From: Arachnopeziza araneosa | Taxonomy: Eukaryota > Ascomycota > Leotiomycetes > Helotiales > Arachnopezizaceae | DNA: 64,000 nucleotides | Assembly: GCA_003988855.1 (NCBI GenBank) | Contig: QYAI01000017.1 | Location: 1 to 64,000, forward strand | Direction of reading: 5' to 3' | Shown: piece after piece, positions 57,521 through 64,000 of the stretch | Numbering within the stretch: position 1 is the first letter of the stretch | How the letters are laid out: each line of letters begins with the position of its first letter | Program-made: the position numbers and the translations under genes | Notes under the pieces: model-generated | The model's input: only the letters and a program-made list of their open reading frames with translations | Database searches by the model: none | Told to the model about the DNA's origin: nothing

Positions 57521-59808
57521 CTAAACTTGCGCTTTTCCATGCCACTTTGTAGCTGTTGCTTGATTCGCAGCTTGGCTATTCTTCCTGCTCCCAACAGGAG
57601 TTCTTCCTACATGACTCTGCTGTCTGCTGCCCATCGTCTGTCTGACTCTCAGATCCTGCTGAGATCGCATACGAGAACTCGTTCTTGAGGCAGTAGGTCG
57701 ACGAGAAGGATCTGCGTTGTTGTCATCGCCGCCATTACGAGCATCGGCCAATTGTTGAGCAAACGCAGATCTCTCACGAAGAACTGGGCCCCAATGATAT
57801 ATCACGTAGACAGCTGTGACGAGAAGAACAGAGATACAGACTATGGCGATTAGTGATGCTTGAATAAACTGATCAATGGTCTAACATACATAAAATCGTG
57901 GATGCATTTGCGAGAGGATTGCTACCAATGTTTGTGAAAAAAGGTGTTGCAGGAATGGTGAGCACACCAGCGAGGAAATCGCGAGACCATCCATTGCCTC
58001 CGGAAGCGGACGAGGAGTAAGGGCCATATGCAGCAACCACTAGAAACCAGGAAGTTAGCAATTTACTATTTCAAATATGACTTCGAGAAAATGGCGAGGA
58101 ACACCATGCTGTGACAAACTTGAGAGCACGTCACTTGAAATACTCTGTCTCAGGAAGAAACGGATAACTGAATTTCAGAGCTTGGGTCTACTCACTGTAA
58201 TCAATTGTAGCCATATAAATACTATAATTTGCAATACCGACGATGGCAGCGAAGACCATGGAACCAATCCACTAGATCACCAGGAAGTTAGCATTTTTCT
58301 TTTAGGGCATATATGAGGAGTGAGGAGGATTGAAATGCCGCCAAATGCGGTTGTCCTGAGATTGCATCACTTGAACTACTATGTCTCGGAAGCCAAAAAA
58401 ATAAAGGATTGAGAAGACCTCGGGGATCCTTACGTGAATTGGTGGGCCAGTACTAGTCCATGCGAAACCAATCAAACCAATTGGCAAACAAGGTGCAGTG
58501 TAGAGAAGCCACCATAGACGTGATTCATACTGAGCTTTCTCATCATCGGGCTTAGCTGCACGTTGTTTGATATTCCTTCTGATTGCGGGAATAAATGAAA
58601 GCCATCCTATAAAGTATCCAATACCGATTGGAATAAAAGCAAGACCTAATTCCACCGTGCCAAAGCCCCACTGTTTGTATACCAGTGAGAATGACTGGAT
58701 AAACATAAATATCAGAGCATCACTGAAGCCACTGAGAAGTGATAGAGTGAGCACGATTGGCTCCGTTAAGAACATTCTGAAAGGTCGAATCCAAGTAACG
58801 AGAATTTCTTTGGCGCTGAATCGATCCCAGAAAGGTACGAGCTCGCTTGGGCCGTAAATATTTTTCTCACCATTCTTGCGTCTCTTTTTGGCAATATTGT
58901 CCATCATAATTGTAGACCGAGTTTCGGGAACAAGGACAAGATGTAGAATCTGAACAAAACCGCCAAAGATCAATTGAATCCAGATAGACCACCTCCAGTC
59001 GAGATATGCTTCACTGAAACCACCAATGATTGGTCCCAGGATTGAGCCACCCACGGAAGAGAAAACTACAAATGCCACGGCGTATTGCTGCTGATCCGGT
59101 TCCCACATATCGGCGATCATTCCAAGAGTGACCGATCCACCCGCAGAAGAGAGACCTCCAAGGGCACGACCGGCCATGACCGTACCAAAATTCTTAGCAA
59201 GTGCGACAGGAATTTGCCAGATATTGACCAAGAATAAACTGAGTTGAAGAACAGGCTTGCGCCCTAGTTCTTCGCTCCATGGTGCCCATAACTCGCAACC
59301 GAAAGCGTATAAGACCAAGAATACCATAGCGCCACATCTTGCCGCTTGCTCGCTGATGTGGAACTCTTTAGTCATTCCGGTAATCGCATTGGAGTAGAGA
59401 GAGGCATTGAAGTTCATCGACACTTGGACAAGGAAGATGACTGAAAGGATAGTCCTATATCTTAGATAAGCATGTATATTCAACCATGAGCTCACAGTAG
59501 GTACGCATTACTCACCATTTTTTCCAGGTTGGGAAAGAGAATCCTAGTTCATCGTAACACATATCTTCGGTAAGTTCAATTTTGTCGTGTGTTCCAGCTT
59601 TCTCAACGTTGGGTAGGTCACCGGAATTGTCATTGGGTGCAATGTCTTGGTTGGACCCAAACCGGGGATGGTGAGATGTCTGTGAGGGACCATTTTCGTT
59701 CTCTGCTGCGGTAGTAGATGATGTTTCAGACCGGTTAGCAGCTTTCTCGTTTGCGTCCTCGTGGTCGCCCAATGGAATCTGGTGTTCCTTTTCGTTCACA
59801 TCCGCCAT
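57521..59808 (-). CDS. MFS drug/polyamine:H+ antiporter (DHA1, Tpo-like)
   Basis: Five exons, 59808-59516, 59454-58434, 58271-58196, 58039-57890 and 57840-57521, give about 619 residues. A hydrophilic N-terminal tail (~90 residues, acidic and Ser-rich, ending FPTWKKW) precedes 12 predicted membrane spans. Typical DHA1 motifs are ELWAPWSEELGRKP (motif A, between spans 2 and 3), AGRALGGLSSAGGSVTLGMIADMW, and GSILGPIIGGFSEAYLDWRWSIW (motif C region, proline-glycine). The central loop is charged (AKKRRKNGEKN). The tail is rich in Arg/Ser/Gln. The family exports drugs, polyamines or metabolites with proton exchange; the substrate is unknown. Introns 1 and 4 are 61 and 49 nt, while introns 2 (58433-58272, 162 nt) and 3 (58195-58040, 156 nt) are about three times longer and homologous to each other. 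The start at 59808 is the first ATG. Confidence 0.92.
58040..58195 (-). repeat. Introner-like element, copy 2 (intron 3 of the MFS gene)
   Basis: A 156-nt intron, GTGAGT..CTAG. Its 3' end (TGCTAACTTCCTGGT + TTCTAG) and an internal block (CTTCCTGAGACAGAGTATTT, then CAAGTGA and CTCTCA) match intron 2. It lies entirely between coding exons; the flanking exons are not similar. Confidence 0.75.
58272..58433 (-). repeat. Introner-like element, copy 1 (intron 2 of the MFS gene)
   Basis: A 162-nt intron, GTAAGG..CTAG. It shares TGCTAACTTCCTGGT at the 3' end and CTTCCGAGACATAGTAGTT + CAAGTGA + TCTCA in the 5' half with intron 3 of the same gene. Similarity is interrupted by a variable middle. Confidence 0.75.
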
Positions 59809-60990
59809 GTTGACGATTGTGAAAGCGGTCTCGGGATATTGGGAAGAGAGTTAAAAGTCGCGGTCAAGGGATTGGCCGGACATGTATTATATTAAGTCTT
59901 AACAGGTCGGGATAAGAACCGTGCGGACTTGAAAGACCAGGACCAGAGGCAGATTTGTAGAGGAGCACTAGAGGAAAACAGATGATATGGAGAAGAGGTC
60001 ATATCTACATATCTATATCTTGGTTGAAGCTGCTGGTGTTTTCTAATCGGCAGACTGATACGTCATAGTGGGCGGAACTCGAGGAGTAGATTCGAAGAGA
60101 CAAGCCAAGCCAAGCCAAGTAAAGCACCTCAGATAGTGCTTAGCACACGCCCCCTCGCTCACTGAAAGCTTATTCTAGATCGGCAATCGAGAATGATGAA
60201 AAAATAGTGACAACATTGTGCGGCACAGCAATCAGATTCTTCCCCACAACCTATACGTGCAGAAGATAAACTTCCAGGCTTGCCATTCAGAGCCGTGTGG
60301 CTTTGGTTTGAGGTTCTTCTCAATCTGAATTATATCGATATTGAGGTTCCCATCTGCATTCGTTACATCAAATATGGAAATCAGAAACAAGCACTCGCAT
60401 CATCAATCTAGAAAGCTTCAAATGAAGCTGAAGCCTCAACCACTCTTTGGTACCTTGGTCGCGTGAGGGGCGGTGTTGCAGATCCGGTTGTTGTGGAGGG
60501 CTATGACATCACACACTCTTTGAACGAAACAAACTCTCTAGAAATGTACTGTTTTGAAATCATCACCTTTTTCTTTGCAAGACAGATTGAATTGATCCAG
60601 AATGAATAAATCCTTTCGCCTTGAGCCCAGATTCTAGTCATTTTATTTCATAGCTGACTTGATTGGTATCGAAGGTTCTGCTTGTGCCTCAAAGTTGGAG
60701 AAAGCTGGGGTTTTAGGAAACTTTCCGAGGTTTCCGAGCTGCAGAAATACGGGAAGATTGGAAAGCTTAGTGTCCGGTAGTGCCTTGAAGATCATTGTTG
60801 TAGTTAGTCACGTGATTAATATACTTCGCCTAATGTCACACTGGATCAACTGATAGTCCAAGAAAGGTGTTTCTGCTTTGATTCATCAAATTCTAGATAG
60901 TTATAGAGCTGATGATCAAGGAGGAATATTTGCTATCCGGGTTGAGTGTTTTGAAAGTCACCTGATGCTCGGTTGTTTTAGCATACCAAA
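59809..60990. other. Intergenic, upstream of the MFS gene
   Basis: Promoter of the MFS transporter and 3' flank of the phosphoribosyltransferase gene. A short CCAAG repeat lies at 60102-60120 and the palindrome TCACGTGA at 60808-60815. An ORF at 60659-60853 has no motif. No gene. Confidence 0.5.
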
Positions 60991-61737
60991 TCAATCCCTT
61001 ATATCCCAACCTCCATCTACAGCTCTCAAGAGATGACTTTCAAACACCCAAACCACTTTCTCTACTCTTTCCTGTCCTAGAAGCCCTTTCCATCTCACGC
61101 CCTGTTTCATCACAACTCCACAACCCAAAATCTCACACTCAACTTTCTCACTCTCAAGAAAGTCCCAAGAAGCTTTCAAAGTCTTCCCAGAGCTAACAGC
61201 ATCATCGATAATGACAGCTCTTTTTCCTCTCACTAAAGGTAGTTGATTCGGGTCCAGGTAAAGCTTCTTTTCTCCAGAAGGCGAAGTGATAGACGAGATC
61301 TCTGTGGAGAGTCTATCATCGTACCAGAACTTGCGAGAGTAACCGAGAGGCACATATCTCTCTAAAGCAATCAGCAATGCCAACAGCCAATAAATTAACG
61401 AGAACTTGCTGTGACCTAGGTTCTTTGCGACATCAAGAGAAACGGTCAAACCTAAAGTCGGCAATCCAATGATAACCTCTGGGCTAAATTTTCTAACAAC
61501 GTCAGAGAGGAATTCACCCAGCTGAGAGGCAACATCGATCGATGCTTGATTGATTATGAGAGAAGCGACCGCCTCGTTTGGATTATTGTGCATGCGTCTT
61601 ATTGGCAGTACCAGAATCCTGTTATCGGGCAGAACGGTTGGATAGCCATACTTCCACGGAGCGGGATGTGGCGTTGCTGCTGGAAGGATGTCTTGCCAAT
61701 AATCACTCGTTGGTTCGGTAAAATGAGTAGCCGCCAT
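60991..61737 (-). CDS. Type I phosphoribosyltransferase-domain protein
   Basis: ATG 61737 (MAATHFTEP). The PRPP-binding motif VIIDDAVSSGKT (~residues 152-165) is the type I PRTase signature, preceded by a IIGLPTLGLTVSLDVAKNLGH strand-loop typical of the adenine/xanthine PRTase-like fold. The ORF is open for 248 codons, but residues ~112-127 (a hydrophobic run) interrupt a conserved segment. A 48-nt intron at 61405-61358 (GTTCTC..GAGAG, branch-like GCTGAT) would give LGHSKYVPLGYSRKFWYDD and a 232-residue protein; I favour this. The intron is a multiple of three and stop-free, so both forms would be translatable. The C-terminus (VVMKQGVRWKGLL..VVWVFESHLL) fits small fungal PRTase-like proteins; the base substrate is not identifiable. 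Confidence 0.75.
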   Translation of the reverse strand: MAATHFTEPTSDYWQDILPAATPHPAPWKYGYPTVLPDNRILVLPIRRMHNNPNEAVASLIINQASIDVASQLGEFLSDVVRKFSPEVIIGLPTLGLTVSLDVAKNLGHSKFSLIYWLLALLIALERYVPLGYSRKFWYDDRLSTEISSITSPSGEKKLYLDPNQLPLVRGKRAVIIDDAVSSGKTLKASWDFLESEKVECEILGCGVVMKQGVRWKGLLGQERVEKVVWVFESHLLRAVDGGWDIRD

Positions 61738-62122
61738 GTTGATAGTGTAGATTTCTTGACTTTCATGAAATATCTACAGTACTTGCAGGGCAAGAGTGAG
61801 ACTAGATTGTGAGCGCCACAAAGGTGGGGCCATTGTGGGGTGAGAAATTTATCTTTCATTCCCTATCACAAAGCTATTTAGTCTCCAGGCTTGCAGCTTC
61901 CAGCTTTTTCTTCATCCATACAATTTCAAATCAAATGATATTAAGTGACTTGAGGAAATTTGTCATTTTCATCAACTTGCATCATTTGATTCCTAACGAT
62001 GTCACATTGCAACCTCACTGTTCTCGGATTTTACGTATAATCATTACTGAATTGCTATTGAGAGTGAGACAATACTATTGAAAAATACGAAGTTGATCTA
62101 TGAGAAAGCAACTCAGTCAACA
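61738..62122. other. Intergenic
   Basis: Short AT-rich gap between two minus-strand genes, containing the phosphoribosyltransferase promoter. Nothing else seen. Confidence 0.55.
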
Positions 62123-63662
62123 TCAGACTCCGGCGCAACCTGATTGACAACTGCCGCAACAATTGGAACTGCAGCCTTGATGACATTGTCCGCTGCACGA
62201 CTGTCCACAATTGCTAGTACACGAGGTATTGTGGCTCAGATCTCCAGAACACACACCTGTACAACGAGCGTACTCCAACAATACATCAACACGAGAGGCT
62301 TTTCTTCTTCGGTTCTCTGCCTCGATGAAAGCATCTAAAGAAGATCGATCTTTGACCGTGAGACCATCTTTAGGGAAGAGCCTGTTCAACTCACAGTACC
62401 AACTGTGGCAGATGAGATACTCTTCATCAAAGGTAGAGCGATATAACTGTTGAGTCTTCTCGAAACCATTGTGAAGTACTGGACTCTCAACCTTATCATT
62501 GTGGTCAATGAGTGCACCAGAATACTCCTTACAGAATGAGAAATACCGTCTTGGAGATAATTGATGTGTGTGCCAGATCAAGTCAACATCAAGTGTGGGG
62601 ACCACACCTGATGTAGTTTTCATAAGGTTAAAGAATCTCTCGTATCTTTCAATACCAAGTCGTAGTGTCGAGGCCAGGACGGGACTATGAAGCCAACCAA
62701 ACTGGCCCATTTTGGTTGTAAAGTTCATTTGACGTTGAATAGCTGCAATGGGATCAAATTGAATCTCTTTCAAAACAAAGCCAGTCGCGGACATATCTTT
62801 ATAAAGATTTACTAGCAATCTCTGTTTGGCGTCCAGAGCAGTAGTTATACTGCTTGGTTTTGAGCCATTCCAGGTTCCAGGCCTGAGAATGCGCAAAATT
62901 TCACTCTTAGTATTGCTTGTGTTCTCGGTGATTAAAAAGCCTAGGAGATCTGAGTGCAGATTTTGGCCGTATAACTCTGCTTCCTGTAATGGAGAGAGGC
63001 TAAATCTACCAGAATCTGTATCAACAGAATAGTGCTAAAGGAACGTTAGCAACATTTATCTTTTTGATAGCCAGCTGTCTGCAAAGACTCACCACGAGTT
63101 TCCATGGAATGCCGGATAAGAGTGAAGGCTTTTTGTCGTAATCTCCAGCCATAACTTTGCAGAACTTTGAGTAATCCCGAGTGTTCAGCATAAAAGCATG
63201 CCAGACTAGTAGAATGTCTGACAAGATTAGAGATGAATAAGAAAAGCTAACAAAATCATTCATACCTAGCGGTGGTAATAACATATCCACTCCAGAAGAA
63301 GGTAGGGTTTTCATCCAGATCGTGAAACGAATCATGGCCAATCTCAGATATTCGTGCCAGCAATCGTCGAAATGCATCTCGCATTGCTGACTCCACGCCA
63401 CTATCTTTGACTTCAAAAGTACAAACGCGTTCAATAACTTCAGATGTGCCGCGCAATCAGCGATGGTTGGTAGTTGTAGATTGTCTGTAGCATGTTCTCC
63501 TGGATCAAATATATCCTTCGACTCATGCGTGGCAGCTTCAAATATTTCAAGTTCAGTTGCTGATGCTTGAATGCGGTTGCCCGAAGCCCTTTGAATGGTT
63601 ACCAATCAAACGAAGTAGGGGTATAATTCTAGGAGGACATACTGAAGAAAAGTTGTCGACAT
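62123..63662 (-). CDS. DUF1399/GRDP-family protein with cysteine-rich tail
   Basis: Four exons, 63662-63643, 63588-63266, 63217-63093 and 63034-62123, give about 459 residues. The tiny first exon (MSTTFLQ) was found because it supplies an ATG and correct phase. Family signatures: PTIADCAAHLKLLNAF near the start, RFTIWMKTLPS ... LPPLDILLVWHAFMLNTRDYSKFC, GIPWKLVH, then PTLDVDLIWHTHQLSPRRYFSFCKEYSGALIDHND. These W-H and D-x-D-L-I-W-H-T-H-Q-L motifs define glycine-rich-domain proteins (DUF1399) known from plants and fungi; in plants they are linked to stress and development, while the fungal role is unknown. The last ~40 residues contain about 13 Cys in a C-x(3)-C and C-C pattern with Gly/Ser, an atypical tail that may bind metal or be oxidised. 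All introns are GT..AG. Confidence 0.85.
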
Positions 63663-64000
63663 TTATGATATGTTCCAGTGTTGGATTTGAAGACGACTTG
63701 AATATATGTTAGACTTAATATGATTGGGTCCGAAAGTCAATGGGAAATGTAAATTTTGAACTTGAGTCCCTGGCCACATACTTATACACACTTTGAAGGC
63801 CAAAAGATAAGATATAATCTTCAAGCCTTATACGAGAGCATTAAAATAGGGCGATGGAGGTCTTGGCGGGGTAAGGAGATAGATAAGACCGGCAAGCTTT
63901 CGTCAGTTCTGGGCAATATCTGCATTCTATCATGCCAAACCAAGGCCATCAAACTGAATCATATGATACCGAGTAGCATCCTTCAAAGCCACATTAGCCA
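63663..64000. other. Upstream region at window end
   Basis: AT-rich 5' flank of the DUF1399 gene. No other gene can be supported before the window ends. Confidence 0.5.

Noticed and set aside
52268..59808. Secondary metabolite cluster
   Set aside because: Transporters are present, but there is no PKS, NRPS, terpene synthase, P450 or pathway regulator nearby; the oxidase at 19-22 kb is over 30 kb away.

Overview
The window is nuclear DNA of a filamentous ascomycete. Genes have short introns (about 45-90 nt) with GTANGT-type donors and CTAAC/CTGAY branch sites, and they encode a Hrd1 ligase, glycogenin, an MRP-type ABC pump, a multidrug MFS transporter, a GMC-type fatty alcohol oxidase and a C2H2 factor resembling Con7. 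Protein style and gene content suggest Pezizomycotina, probably Leotiomycetes; that placement is inference. There are no bacterial features, no CRISPR array and no rRNA or tRNA gene that I could recognise.

Layout: 0.2-0.9 kb holds a mitochondrial single-strand DNA-binding protein (+). 1.7-7.1 kb holds three lineage-specific proteins of unknown function (-). Two of these carry a divergent forkhead-like winged-helix domain, and they sit in AT-rich DNA with related 5' flanks, one of them with five tandem 37-bp repeats. At 9.0-10.7 kb glutathione synthetase (-) is divergent from a very large SAM-domain Snf2/ATRX-like ATPase (+, 11.6-18.9 kb). A fatty alcohol oxidase (-, 19.4-21.8 kb) is followed by a Tc1/mariner transposase remnant (22.4-23.1 kb) that keeps one indel-free frame broken only by nine TAG codons.

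The middle is housekeeping: a FYVE protein (25.5-26.7), beta-carbonic anhydrase (27.8-28.8), an ARFRP1/Arl3-type GTPase (29.1-29.8), an unidentified multispan membrane protein (30.6-32.4), glycogenin (33.9-36.3) and Hrd1 (39.0-41.6). A gene-poor stretch of almost 7 kb (41.6-48.5) precedes the C2H2 transcription factor (48.5-50.8).

The right part is mostly on the minus strand: an ABCC transporter (52.3-56.8), an MFS transporter (57.5-59.8) with two mutually homologous long introns that look like introner elements, a phosphoribosyltransferase (61.0-61.7) and a DUF1399/GRDP-type protein with a cysteine-rich tail (62.1-63.7).

No multi-gene pathway is evident. Likely functional links are glutathione synthesis with possible CACGTG-type (sulphur) control, the neighbouring ABC and MFS efflux pumps, and FYVE plus Arf-like trafficking genes. 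Exon coordinates were built by hand from reading frame, splice consensus and family knowledge. They should be good for most genes; exceptions are stated in the entries.
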